Assembly (NCBI GenBank): GCA_013140605.1
Contig: JABFSL010000018.1
Location: 17,340-81,339 of the forward strand
Source: Anaerolineales bacterium
Lineage (GTDB): Bacteria > Chloroflexota > Anaerolineae > Anaerolineales > Villigracilaceae
DNA length: 64,000 bases
Reading direction: 5' to 3'
Positions 8,935 through 16,365 of this stretch are shown in pieces. Positions within the stretch are counted from its first letter, which is position 1; each line of letters begins with the position of its first letter. The notes below the pieces were generated by a model that did no database searches, was not told the DNA's origin, and was given only the letters and a program-made list of their open reading frames with translations. The position numbers and the translations under genes were made by a program.

Positions 8935-9690
8935 ATGCCCCTAACACTCACTCCCCTCCTTAATTTTCCACTCATCCGCCAAGACGACAACTTGGCGGAT
9001 ATTCTCGTTAAGTCACTGCGGGAAACTCAAATCGAATTACACGACAACGACATTCTTGTCCTCGCACAAAAGATCGTCAGCAAAAGCGAAGGACGGATGG
9101 TAAACCTTGCGACAGTTACGCCATCACAACGCGCAATTGAACTCGCGCAAAAAGCGGATAAAGACCCGCGCGTGATGGAACTCATGTTGCAGGAAAGCAA
9201 TGAAGTTTTACGCGTACGGGTTGGGACGATCATTGTTGAACACAAGCTCGGATTCGTTTGCGCGAATGCAGGCATTGATCACTCCAACGTTATTGAAGGC
9301 GAAGAGCATGTTTTGCTTCTTCCTGAAGACCCCGATCTATCAGCCCGAAATATTCGTGAAAAGATAAAACAAATAACGGGCAAAAATATCGGCGTGATGA
9401 TCATCGACTCACATGGCCGCGCGTGGCGCAACGGCACAGTTGGAATTTGTATTGGCCTAAGCGGATTGCCCGCAATCATTGATGAACGCGGTTGGAAAGA
9501 CCTGTTTGGCTACACGCTGAAAATCACAATCGTAGGCGTGGCAGATGAACTCGCCGCAGCGGCATCTCTTGTCATGGGGCAGGCCGCTGAAGGAACTCCC
9601 GCCGTTCATGTGCGCGGATTCCCTTATCCGCTTGGCGAAGGCTCGCTGAAAGAACTCATCCGCCCGAAAGAACAGGATATGTTCCGCTAA
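8935..9690 (+). CDS. cofE: Coenzyme F420-0:L-glutamate ligase
   Basis: This 251-residue enzyme adds gamma-linked glutamates to F420-0 with GTP. Family motifs are present: the N-terminal ILVLAQKIVSKSEGR, the AGIDHSNV segment, the DSHGRAWRNGTVGICIG metal/GTP site and PALAD-like downstream helices. The length is that of archaeal-type CofE, so this is a single-domain enzyme and not the mycobacterial FbiB fusion. A nitroreductase resembling the missing FbiB half lies 430 nt downstream as a separate gene. It starts 25 nt after npdG. Confidence 0.92.
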   Translation: MPLTLTPLLNFPLIRQDDNLADILVKSLRETQIELHDNDILVLAQKIVSKSEGRMVNLATVTPSQRAIELAQKADKDPRVMELMLQESNEVLRVRVGTIIVEHKLGFVCANAGIDHSNVIEGEEHVLLLPEDPDLSARNIREKIKQITGKNIGVMIIDSHGRAWRNGTVGICIGLSGLPAIIDERGWKDLFGYTLKITIVGVADELAAAASLVMGQAAEGTPAVHVRGFPYPLGEGSLKELIRPKEQDMFR

Positions 9691-9742
9691 TATAATTCCA
9701 ATGTTCGTCTGGTATCTTTGAGTAAATTTTCAACGAGGCACA

Positions 9743-10135
9743 ATGAAAAAATTCCCTCTGGAATATCTCGACCTTCTCAAAGACGAAACAAAAGCATATC
9801 TATTTCTCGCGACCGCGATGCCTGACGGCTCGCCGCAAGTCACACCGATATGGTTCAACGCAAATGATGATTACATCCTCATCAACACCAACGAGGGGCG
9901 CACCAAAGACCGCAACATGAAAGCGCGTCCCAAAGTCGCCCTCGTCATTCAAGACCCCGCAACTCCTTATCGTTATATTCAAATTCGCGGAGAGATCGCC
10001 GAGTTCACCACTCAAGGCGCCGATGAACACATCAATCAACTCTCGCTCAAATATGATGATAAGCCGTGGAAATACCGCGAAGGACAAAAGCGGATCATCT
10101 TCAAAATTAAACCGACTCACATTGACGCCCACTGA
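9743..10135 (+). CDS. F420-dependent PPOX-class (FDOR) oxidoreductase
   Basis: This 130-residue split-barrel protein resembles the F420-dependent pyridoxamine-oxidase-like family. It has AYLFLATAMPDGSPQVTPIWFN at the N-terminus, the TNEGRTKDRNMKARPKVALVI cofactor-binding segment, and YIQIRGEIAE before the terminal helix. Members reduce small substrates (quinones, biliverdin, enones) with F420H2 or bind flavins. The substrate is not predictable. GAGG lies a few bases before the ATG. Its position between cofE and the nitroreductase supports F420 use. Its 3' end overlaps the next gene by 14 nt if that gene starts at TTG 10122. Confidence 0.82.
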   Translation: MKKFPLEYLDLLKDETKAYLFLATAMPDGSPQVTPIWFNANDDYILINTNEGRTKDRNMKARPKVALVIQDPATPYRYIQIRGEIAEFTTQGADEHINQLSLKYDDKPWKYREGQKRIIFKIKPTHIDAH

Positions 10136-10748
10136 TCTCCACACCTTCCTGCGGACTCGCCGCTCGATCCGCCGCTTCAAACCTGACCCGATTCCTGATT
10201 CGGTTATCGAGAACATTCTCACCACTGCCACATACGCCCCCTCCGCGCATCATCGCCAGCCCTGGAGATTTGCTGTAGTGACGGACGCTGCGCGATCCGT
10301 AAAGAATCAACTTGCAGACGCGATGGCAAAGAAATTCGAACTCGACCTTGAAGCAGATTCTCTTCCACTTGAAGAAATCGAAAAAAAAGTTGCGCGTTCG
10401 CGTGACAGAATTATCACAGCACCAGTAATCATCATCCTAAGTGTAGACATGAGTGATATGGACACATATCCAGATAAACGACGTAAAAAAGCTGAATACC
10501 TCATGGCGTCCCAATCTACAGCAAACGCAGGAATGCAATTGCTCCTCGCAGCACATGCGGAAGGATTAGGAAGTGTCTGGGTTTGCAGTCCGCTATTTGC
10601 GCAGGAAACAGTACAGACCGTTTTAAGTTTGCCAAAATCATGGGAACCGCAGGCAATGTACTTTCTTGGTTACCCCGAAGAAATTCCACAAGCTAGGGAA
10701 AGAAAAAAATTATGTGAAATTCTTTTGACCGTGGACGGTAGACGGTAG
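10122..10748 (+). CDS. FbiB C-terminal-like nitroreductase (probable dehydro-F420 reductase)
   Basis: This protein of about 208 residues has the nitroreductase fold: RRSIRRFKPDPIPDSVIENIL, the FMN-binding APSAHHRQPWRFAVV, and GLGSVWVCSP near the C-terminus. In Actinobacteria and Thermomicrobium the equivalent domain is fused to CofE as FbiB and reduces dehydro-F420-0 with FMNH2. Here it is a separate gene beside cofE, so the same step is inferred. The frame is open from 10023, deep in the previous gene. The TTG at 10122 begins the alignable protein and is preferred, without a clear Shine-Dalgarno. The last residues (VDGRR) and stop are encoded by a heptamer array. Confidence 0.75.
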   Translation: MTPTDLHTFLRTRRSIRRFKPDPIPDSVIENILTTATYAPSAHHRQPWRFAVVTDAARSVKNQLADAMAKKFELDLEADSLPLEEIEKKVARSRDRIITAPVIIILSVDMSDMDTYPDKRRKKAEYLMASQSTANAGMQLLLAAHAEGLGSVWVCSPLFAQETVQTVLSLPKSWEPQAMYFLGYPEEIPQARERKKLCEILLTVDGRR

Positions 10749-10754
10749 ACCATA
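10727..10754 (+). repeat. Heptamer array, left arm of four-helix-bundle cassette
   Basis: Four in-phase 7-nt units start with GAC at 10727, 10734, 10741 and 10748 (first two GACCGTG and GACGGTA). The array overlaps the end of the nitroreductase gene and supplies its stop codon. Confidence 0.8.
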
Positions 10755-10775
10755 TTTTCAAAACAAGGAATTGAA

Positions 10776-11186
10776 ATGTCTTTTAAATTTGAACAATTGG
10801 ATGTTTGGAATTTATCTTTGGAGTACTTCGATTTGATTTATGATTTTGCAGAGAAACTTCCAGACAGCGAGCGTTTCAATCTAAAATCACAAATCACTCG
10901 CGCGGCTACATCGGTCTCGCTAAATATTGCAGAAGGGTCAACAGGACAGAGCGATCCTGAACAAAACCGCTTTCTGGGATTGGCGCTTCGATCTTTGATT
11001 GAAACGGTTGCATGTCAAAGACTCATCACGCGCCGAAAATATGTCACTGATGAAGCACATCTGAATCAACTTGACACAAAAGCTCAGGAACTTGCCAAAC
11101 GTATTAGCGCTTTTAGAAAAGCATTGGTTTCTTCAAACAAAAACATCCGCGAAAATCACACCACTTATGAAATCAACGAATTCTAA
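10776..11186 (+). CDS. Four-helix-bundle protein (23S rRNA IVP/S23 family)
   Basis: This intact 136-residue helical protein belongs to the S23/IVP four-helix-bundle family. It starts with FKFEQLDVWNLSLEYFDLIYDFAEKLP and carries the family hallmark SVSLNIAEGSTGQSDPEQNRFLGLALRSLIE. Relatives are encoded in intervening sequences of 23S rRNA genes or scattered singly in genomes, and form pentamers; their function is not established. AAGGA precedes the ATG. It is unrelated to F420 chemistry, sits between inverted heptamer arrays, and is a paralogue of the broken copy at 7794. The 3' end overlaps the likely cofD start by 20 nt. Confidence 0.85.
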   Translation: MSFKFEQLDVWNLSLEYFDLIYDFAEKLPDSERFNLKSQITRAATSVSLNIAEGSTGQSDPEQNRFLGLALRSLIETVACQRLITRRKYVTDEAHLNQLDTKAQELAKRISAFRKALVSSNKNIRENHTTYEINEF

Positions 11187-12156
11187 AGACTCATCTCACG
11201 GTCAACCGTCCATCGTCCGTCGTCGAATTGTTGCCCTCGCGGGCGGAGTCGGCGGCGCGAAACTTGCCCACGGACTTGCCCAAATCCTTGCACCAGAAGA
11301 TTTAACCGTCATCGTCAACACGGGCGATGACTTTGAACATTTGGGGATGTACATTTGCCCCGACCTGGACACGGTCTGCTATACACTGGCTGGACTTGCA
11401 AATCCAGAAACTGGCTGGGGGCGTGTAAACGAAACCTGGAATACCATTGCAAATATTGAAAAACTTGGGGGACCAAACTGGTTCCGCCTGGGCGATCAGG
11501 ATATTGCCACGCATCTTGAAAGAACCAGAAGGATGAAAGAAGGCCAGTCGCTTTCACAGATCACAAGAGATTTTTGCGCGGCGTGGGGTATCAAGCATAC
11601 GATTTTGCCAATGACCGATTCGCCTGTGCGAACGATGGTGGATACAGATGAAGGCGAGCTAGCATTTCAGGAGTATTTTGTTCACAGACACTGCGAGCCG
11701 AGAGTCAAAGGCTTTCGGTTCGACGGAGTCAATATCGCTGAGCCAGCTCCGGGTGCGCGCGAAGCGATTGAATCAGCGGATGCAATTGTTTTTTGCCCGT
11801 CAAATCCGTGGGTAAGTGTGGATCCGATTTTGCGAGTCATTTCCCTCACCCCAACCCCTCTCCCTTGGGGAGAGGGGCGGAAAGTTGTCGCAGTCTCGCC
11901 CATTATTGGTGGAAAAACTGTCAAAGGGCCTGCCGCCAAGATGTATTCAGAACTTGGCATTGAGCCTTCCGCACTGGCGGTGGCGGAACATTATCGCAAC
12001 ATTCTTGCTGGCTTTGTGTTAGATAGTGTAGACTCTGAAATGGAAAATAGTATTAAGCAATTGGGCATCCGAACACTTGTAACAGATACACTTATGAATA
12101 ACCTTACAGATCGTACGCGTCTTGCACAGGATGTGCTAAACTTTATTCGGAGTTAA
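11167..12156 (+). CDS. cofD: 2-phospho-L-lactate transferase (CofD/FbiA)
   Basis: The enzyme transfers the phospholactyl (or phosphoenolpyruvyl) group from the GDP-activated donor made by CofC onto FO. Family motifs are present: [15 protein letters not shown], the [21 protein letters not shown] metal/substrate site, [24 protein letters not shown] and [17 protein letters not shown]. The ATG at 11167 gives 329 residues; the frame opens further upstream inside the four-helix-bundle gene. Residues 8-20 come from the right heptamer array, so the N-terminus may have been rebuilt by that insertion. A 38-nt dispersed palindrome is inserted in frame just before VVAVSP, adding about 12 residues ([12 protein letters not shown]). 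Confidence 0.9.
   Translation: MKSTNSKDSSHGQPSIVRRRIVALAGGVGGAKLAHGLAQILAPEDLTVIVNTGDDFEHLGMYICPDLDTVCYTLAGLANPETGWGRVNETWNTIANIEKLGGPNWFRLGDQDIATHLERTRRMKEGQSLSQITRDFCAAWGIKHTILPMTDSPVRTMVDTDEGELAFQEYFVHRHCEPRVKGFRFDGVNIAEPAPGAREAIESADAIVFCPSNPWVSVDPILRVISLTPTPLPWGEGRKVVAVSPIIGGKTVKGPAAKMYSELGIEPSALAVAEHYRNILAGFVLDSVDSEMENSIKQLGIRTLVTDTLMNNLTDRTRLAQDVLNFIRS
11197..11224 (-). repeat. Heptamer array, right arm of four-helix-bundle cassette
   Basis: Four in-phase 7-nt units end in GTC (11197-11203, 11204-11210, 11211-11217, 11218-11224). Read on the minus strand they start with GAC like the left arm at 10727-10754. The array lies inside the 5' end of cofD. Confidence 0.8.
11843..11880 (+). repeat. 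Dispersed palindromic repeat inserted in frame in cofD
   Basis: A CCCTCACCCC leader is followed by CCCTCTCCC facing GGGGAGAGGGG. A second copy is at 17122-17156. The element is translated within CofD. Confidence 0.85.
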
Positions 12157-12162
12157 TCAAAC

Positions 12163-12771
12163 ATGACACTTTGGGCAATTGTCCCTGTAAAACCTTTGCG
12201 ACGAGGAAAGTCGCGCCTCTCTGGAATGTTAACTGAAGACGAAAGAACCGCATTAAATCAGGAACTTTTGGAACGAACACTTAAAACGCTTTCAACTTTA
12301 AAAGAGTTGGATCAGGTATTGGTGGTCAGCCGCGACCCGCAGGCGTTGACCATTGCCCGAAATCACGGCGCAAAGACGGTGCAGGAAGATGGTCAGCCGC
12401 ATTTGAATACAGCGTTGGCGCGCGCGACGGTCGTGGCGCAAGTCCATTCAACACAAGGGGTGCTGGTGCTACCCGCAGACCTGCCGCTGCTTACCCCTGA
12501 AGATGTGCTCACCTTGATCGATCGCGCGGCAAAACCGCCTGTGGTGGTGATCGCGCCAGACAGACACGGCAAGGGCACAAACGCTTTATTAATGGTTCCA
12601 GCAGGACAGATCGAATATGATTTCGGTGAAGGTTCATTCCAACGTCATTGTGACCGCGCAATCAAATCTGGCGCGCGTTTGGAGATCGTTGAGTTACCCT
12701 CACTTGGCTTGGACTTGGATTTGCCAGAAGATTTGGAAATGGTACGCAAGTTGGAAGGGTTAAAATTATAA
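12163..12771 (+). CDS. cofC: 2-phospho-L-lactate (PEP) guanylyltransferase
   Basis: This 202-residue nucleotidyltransferase activates 2-phospholactate or phosphoenolpyruvate with GTP for CofD. Motifs are VPVKPLRRGKSRLS at the N-terminus (nucleotide loop), VLVLPADLPLLTPEDV (metal-binding PADLP), and APDRHGKGTNALL. It follows cofD by 6 nt, with GGAG about 10 nt before the ATG. Together with cofD, cofE and the nitroreductase it gives the F420 tail pathway; FO synthase (cofG/cofH) is not in the window. Confidence 0.92.
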   Translation: MTLWAIVPVKPLRRGKSRLSGMLTEDERTALNQELLERTLKTLSTLKELDQVLVVSRDPQALTIARNHGAKTVQEDGQPHLNTALARATVVAQVHSTQGVLVLPADLPLLTPEDVLTLIDRAAKPPVVVIAPDRHGKGTNALLMVPAGQIEYDFGEGSFQRHCDRAIKSGARLEIVELPSLGLDLDLPEDLEMVRKLEGLKL

Positions 12772-12776
12772 GATAC

Positions 12777-12836
12777 AGACCCTAAAGGTTTTCTAAATTA
12801 ATCAGTTAAATTTTAAAGAGAAAACCTTTAGGGTCT
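12777..12836 (+). terminator. Long inverted repeat after cofC, probable terminator
   Basis: Perfect 18-bp arms (12777-12794 and 12819-12836) enclose a 24-nt AT-rich loop. It begins 5 nt after the cofC stop. The large loop and lack of a T run make it as likely a dispersed repeat as a terminator. Confidence 0.6.
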
Positions 12837-12859
12837 AATATTTTTTCAAGGAGAAAACC

Positions 12860-13858
12860 ATGACCGAACGTGTTGCCCTTTACCTGCAAGATTCGCACGA
12901 CCTGCGTGACGGATTGGACTACGTCAAGTACGCAGAGGAGAAAGGCTTTGAAGCTGTGTGGCAGGCCGAGAGTCGACTGGTGCGCGATGCAATTGTCCCG
13001 ATGGCTGCTTATGCCGCAGTGACCAATAAGATCAAGGTCGGCTCTGGCGTGATCAACAATTGGACTCGCAATATAGGATTACTTGCCGCAACCTTCTTAA
13101 CGTTAGATGATCTTGCTCCAAATCGCGTTATTTGTGGGATCGGTGCATGGTGGGATCCGCTAGCCAAGAACGTCGGTATTGAACGCAAGAAACCGCTGCT
13201 TGCCATGCGTGAGACCGTCGAAGTGATGCGCCGTTTGTTGAACATGGAACGGGTTACCTTTCATGGCGAATTCCACCACGTGGACAATATTGAATTGGAC
13301 GTAGTCCATGGCCGCCGCGAGCCGCGCAACATCCCCATTATGATCGGCGCGACTGGCGACCTGATGATGGAAATGACAGGCGAGATCGCAGATGGCTGCG
13401 TCATGAATTACTGCGTCGCGCCTGAATATAATGACAAAGCGCTTGAGCTTCTTGAAAAAGGAGCAAAGAAATCTGGCCGCAAGATCGAAGACATTGACCG
13501 CCCGCAGTTGATCGTTTGCTCAGTGGATGAAGACCACGACAAGGCAATTGAGTACACTAAAGAACTGCTTTGCCAATATCTCGCCCAACAGCCGCACATT
13601 GCCAAAGCCTCGAATGTTTCATCAGAAGTCATCAATAACATTCAAGCCACTTTGGGATGGCCTGCTACGAAGGAACAGATCAATAAGGCCAAGCACTTTG
13701 TTCCTGATGAGTTGGTCCACAAGATCACAGCTTCCGGCACGCCCGCAGAAGCGCGCGCCAAAGTAGCTGAATACACCAAGCGCGGATGCACCTGCCCCAT
13801 CCTATATCCAGTCGGCGGGAATTTCAAACTTTTGATCGATACGTTCGCTCAGAGCTAA
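12860..13858 (+). CDS. LLM-class, probably F420-dependent oxidoreductase
   Basis: This 332-residue TIM-barrel protein of the luciferase-like monooxygenase/Mer group starts with [36 protein letters not shown]. It has the [13 protein letters not shown] strand-loop, an [13 protein letters not shown] segment and the [22 protein letters not shown] phosphate-binding region typical of F420-binding members such as Mer and Fgd. These enzymes transfer hydride between F420 and a substrate; the substrate is unknown. A clear AAGGAG precedes the ATG. Position at the end of the F420 island supports F420 over FMN. Confidence 0.8.
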   Translation: MTERVALYLQDSHDLRDGLDYVKYAEEKGFEAVWQAESRLVRDAIVPMAAYAAVTNKIKVGSGVINNWTRNIGLLAATFLTLDDLAPNRVICGIGAWWDPLAKNVGIERKKPLLAMRETVEVMRRLLNMERVTFHGEFHHVDNIELDVVHGRREPRNIPIMIGATGDLMMEMTGEIADGCVMNYCVAPEYNDKALELLEKGAKKSGRKIEDIDRPQLIVCSVDEDHDKAIEYTKELLCQYLAQQPHIAKASNVSSEVINNIQATLGWPATKEQINKAKHFVPDELVHKITASGTPAEARAKVAEYTKRGCTCPILYPVGGNFKLLIDTFAQS

Positions 13859-13863
13859 CACAC

Positions 13864-13898
13864 AAGACCTCCGAGATTTTGAAAATCTCGGAGGTCTT
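13864..13898 (+). terminator. Palindromic hairpin after LLM oxidoreductase
   Basis: Perfect 17-bp arms around a single central G (13881). The outer AAGACCTC motif recurs in the hairpin at 46502-46534, so this terminator is also a member of a dispersed family. Confidence 0.75.
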
Positions 13899-13906
13899 AA
13901 GAATCC

Positions 13907-14470
13907 ATGAAAGAAATCTTAGAAAAGATACTGGCTGACCCGCGTTATCAGCGAAATATCGAGTACGGCGAACCGCGTTCAGGCCATCCAGAGGGTAGGA
14001 TAAAATTCCATATTGCAGATTTGGAAAATAACCTAGAGCGTTTATCAGCACGCGGTATTTCATCCTTTGATTATTGGAAGCTCAAGTTTCTGATCCATGT
14101 TCATGACACGTTCAAAGGTGAAGTTGATCGGGCCTCACCTTTTTCTTCTCGTCATCACCATGAACTACTTGCCAGAGAATACGCCAGCCAGTTCACAAAT
14201 GATGACGATTTGTTAAATATGCTTCAGTATCATGATGTGAATTATTCGCTCTGGAAACAGTTCACTCAAACTGGCAGTTACGATATGCAGCAGTTTCAAA
14301 ATCTTCTGGACACGATCCACGATTGGGATTTGTTTCTGATGTTCATCATTATTGATGGCTGCTCAAAGGGGAAAGATCCGCTCAAGACAGGTTGGTTCAT
14401 CAATGAAGTAAAAAAACACAAAGCTACACTCGTTGATGAATCGTGGCTTCTCCAATTTTCTGTGGAATAA
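13907..14470 (+). CDS. HD-domain-like protein of unknown function
   Basis: This 187-residue soluble protein has a histidine/aspartate pattern like an HD phosphohydrolase: GHPEGRIKFHIADLE near the N-terminus, FLIHVHDTFKG (HD pair, about 64-74), RHHHELLAREYA, and MLQYHDVNYSLW, with a late D in TIHDWDLF. Such proteins bind two metals and cleave phosphate esters. The substrate cannot be inferred. The ATG lies 8 nt after the preceding hairpin without a clear Shine-Dalgarno. A strong terminator follows, so it is probably monocistronic. Confidence 0.6.
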   Translation: MKEILEKILADPRYQRNIEYGEPRSGHPEGRIKFHIADLENNLERLSARGISSFDYWKLKFLIHVHDTFKGEVDRASPFSSRHHHELLAREYASQFTNDDDLLNMLQYHDVNYSLWKQFTQTGSYDMQQFQNLLDTIHDWDLFLMFIIIDGCSKGKDPLKTGWFINEVKKHKATLVDESWLLQFSVE

Positions 14471-14481
14471 CATAGACTTGT

Positions 14482-14518
14482 ACCGAAAAGCCGCCTCACC
14501 TTGACGCGGCTTTTCGGT
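14482..14518 (+). terminator. Rho-independent terminator
   Basis: 13-bp arms (14482-14494 and 14506-14518) with a GCCGC core and a TTTT stretch in the right arm, 12 nt after the HD-protein stop. Confidence 0.85.
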
Positions 14519-14540
14519 TGTGATATTCTTCACCGCTGTA

Positions 14541-14552
14541 GACTGACCAGTC
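14541..14552. promoter_or_regulatory. Candidate TetR operator
   Basis: GACTG and CAGTC arms around AC, extending to a GACCAGTCGGT string, lie 13 nt before the tetR-family start. This half-site composition is common at TetR-family operators; autoregulation is inferred. Confidence 0.45.
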
Positions 14553-14565
14553 GGTTTATGAAATT

Positions 14566-15195
14566 ATGACAGAAAACACCCCTAACCACACCCCAGAAAC
14601 CCGCAAACGCATCCTTGAAGCCGCTGTGACGGTCTTTGCCAGCAAAGGCTATCACGATACAAAAGTGGATGATATCGTGGCCGAGTCGCAGACCTCAAAA
14701 GGCTCGTTCTATTTCTACTTCCCCAGCAAACAGGATATTTTCCTTGCGCTGGTGGATACTTTTGCGGACTTGCTTGAAAAGCAGTTGCACAATCGCCTCG
14801 CCTCTGAGACCTCGGGCATGGCGCGCGTGGATTTGGCTTTACGCGTCTGTTTGGAGACTTTCGGCCAATATCGCGGACTGGCGAAGATCGCACTTGTTCA
14901 AGCTACGGGTTTGGGACTCGCCTTCGAGGAAAAACGGCGTGCGGTCAACGACAGGTTCATCGAAATCATCAAGAAGAATCTTGATGAAGCTATCTCAGAT
15001 GGAAGCATCCCTGCATTGGATACAGAAGTCGTTGCGTGTGCATGGATCGGCTCACTCAATGAGATTGTGCTGCGTTGGGTTTACACGGGACAGCCCGACC
15101 CTGTCCGTTCGCTGCCTGTGTTGAGAAGAATGTTGTTACAAAGCATTGGCGTAAAGGAAGAACGGATTCAGGAGTTTGAAGAAAAGGCAAAATAA
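14566..15195 (+). CDS. TetR-family transcriptional regulator
   Basis: This 209-residue repressor has an N-terminal helix-turn-helix at about 10-55: RKRILEAAVTVFASKGYHDTKVDDIVAESQTSKGSFYFYF spans the two recognition helices and the conserved FY-F end. The C-terminal helical domain, which binds an unknown ligand, begins near SKQDIFLALVD. It stands in front of the NMT1-type ABC transporter, which it may control, with a palindromic half-site pair just upstream for autoregulation. Between it and the transporter lies a dispersed repeat. Confidence 0.9.
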   Translation: MTENTPNHTPETRKRILEAAVTVFASKGYHDTKVDDIVAESQTSKGSFYFYFPSKQDIFLALVDTFADLLEKQLHNRLASETSGMARVDLALRVCLETFGQYRGLAKIALVQATGLGLAFEEKRRAVNDRFIEIIKKNLDEAISDGSIPALDTEVVACAWIGSLNEIVLRWVYTGQPDPVRSLPVLRRMLLQSIGVKEERIQEFEEKAK

Positions 15196-15206
15196 TTTTG
15201 ATTACA

Positions 15207-15260
15207 TGGTGGTTTCGATATGCCTTTCGCAAAGTGCGCTCAAGGCTACTCAACCACCAA
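15207..15260 (+). repeat. Dispersed repeat (GGTGGTTTCGATA...CTACTCAACCACC)
   Basis: The short form of a family also at 17912-18058 and 43061-43236. Ends are GGTGGTTTCG and CTACTCAACCACC. Confidence 0.8.
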
Positions 15261-15286
15261 ATTATATTTCACATGGAGACTCATAA

Positions 15287-16303
15287 ATGAAATTCCGTAC
15301 CACCTTTTCACTTGTTCTATTGTTTGCCACGTTACTCGCGGCCTGCGCGCCAGCGGCAACCGCTGTCCCTGCGACAGAAGCCCCTGTCGCTGAATCAGCT
15401 ACAGAGGTCAGCACTGAAGCGCCTGTTCAAAATGTCGGCACGCTCAAGATCGCAGTCCTTCCCATCATTGACACACTTCCAATGTATGTCGCTGAAGCCG
15501 AAGGCTTATTTGCAAAACATGGCGTGACCGTTGAATTCATTCCTGTTGCGTCTGCGCCTGAACGCGATCAATTGCTTGCGGCTGGTCAAGCCGATGGAAC
15601 TGTCAACGAAACGCTTTCGGTGATGTTGTTCAATAAAGATGCGATTCAAATGCAGGCAGTGCGTTATGCATTAAGACCAACCGAAGGCTATGGACATTTC
15701 TTCATCCTCGCATCTGCGAAAAGCGGCATCACCGATGCGCAGGGACTCAAGGGTGTCGAGATCGGCGTATCGCAAGGCACTGTGATCGAATATGTGACTG
15801 AGCGCCTTTTGCAAGCAGAGGGACTCACTACTGACGAGATCAAGACCATTGCTGTGCCGAAGATCCCTGACCGCATGGCTTTGCTTGCATCGGGCGAACT
15901 CAACGCTGGCGTTTTGCCCGACCCACTCGCGTCGCTTGCGATCAGCCAGAGCGCGGTTAAAGTACTCGATGATTCACTTCATCCTGAATACGGTTTCAGC
16001 GTGCTCTCCTTCCGCAAGGAAGTGATCGATACGAATCCAGATGCGGTCAAGGCATTTCTCGCCGCCATCGAAGAAGCCAGCGATCTCATCAATCTCGATG
16101 CGACAAAATACACTTCACTCTTGAGTGACAAGGGTCTTGTCCCGCCGCCATTGTTGGCTACATTCCAAGTGCCGCCGTTCCCCGACCAGGCCGTTCCCAC
16201 CGAAGCGGAATGGAATGACGCACTGGCATGGGCGAAGGATAAAGGAATGTTGACTGTCGATGTTTCTTATACAGACTCAGTCAACGCTTCGCTTCTGCCC
16301 TAG
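15287..16303 (+). CDS. ABC transporter substrate-binding lipoprotein (NMT1/SsuA type)
   Basis: This 338-residue lipoprotein has a signal peptide with lipobox LLAAC (Cys at about 20) and an Ala/Pro/Thr/Glu-rich linker to about 48. The rest is a periplasmic-binding domain: LKIAVLPIIDTLPMYVAEAEGLFAKHGVTVEF matches the NMT1/SsuA/ThiY family that binds sulfonates, nitrate, riboflavin or pyrimidine precursors. The ligand cannot be told. The gene heads a transporter with ATPase and permease downstream. Chloroflexota RibY riboflavin-binding proteins belong to this fold, but no FMN riboswitch is visible upstream. Confidence 0.88.
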   Translation: MKFRTTFSLVLLFATLLAACAPAATAVPATEAPVAESATEVSTEAPVQNVGTLKIAVLPIIDTLPMYVAEAEGLFAKHGVTVEFIPVASAPERDQLLAAGQADGTVNETLSVMLFNKDAIQMQAVRYALRPTEGYGHFFILASAKSGITDAQGLKGVEIGVSQGTVIEYVTERLLQAEGLTTDEIKTIAVPKIPDRMALLASGELNAGVLPDPLASLAISQSAVKVLDDSLHPEYGFSVLSFRKEVIDTNPDAVKAFLAAIEEASDLINLDATKYTSLLSDKGLVPPPLLATFQVPPFPDQAVPTEAEWNDALAWAKDKGMLTVDVSYTDSVNASLLP

Positions 16304-16320
16304 CTGATAGTTGACACCGT

Positions 16321-16326
16321 TATAAT
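16321..16326 (+). promoter_or_regulatory. Internal -10 box (TATAAT) before ABC ATPase gene
   Basis: A consensus TATAAT lies between the binding-protein and ATPase genes, 39 nt before the ATG, so the ATPase-permease pair could be transcribed separately. No -35 at proper spacing is evident. Confidence 0.4.
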
Positions 16327-16365
16327 GAGCGGGAGGTTGCCGTTTGGCAGTCTTCCGCTTCCCTT

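Larger units (their letters stand above)
10727..11224 (+). mobile_element. Candidate mobile cassette: four-helix-bundle gene between inverted heptamer arrays
   Basis: A single gene (10776-11186) is bracketed by two arrays of four heptamers in inverted orientation (10727-10754 and 11197-11224). The whole unit interrupts the F420 operon between the nitroreductase gene and cofD, and a second unit of the same design (7730-8198, gene broken) lies 2.5 kb away. No transposase or target duplication is visible, so mobility is inferred only from structure and placement. Confidence 0.4.

Noticed and set aside
11302..12022. Several overlapping frames inside cofD
   Set aside because: Shadows of cofD in other frames, in part created by the inserted palindrome.
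14566..15124. Second plus-strand frame (162 codons) inside the TetR gene
   Set aside because: Shadow frame of the TetR coding sequence with no start signal.
15196..15286. FMN or TPP riboswitch before the NMT1-type transporter
   Set aside because: The leader is a dispersed repeat and shows none of the conserved riboswitch core sequences.
16311..16326. TTGACA and TATAAT as a complete promoter before the ABC ATPase
   Set aside because: The spacing is only 4 nt, so TTGACA cannot be the -35 for that -10.
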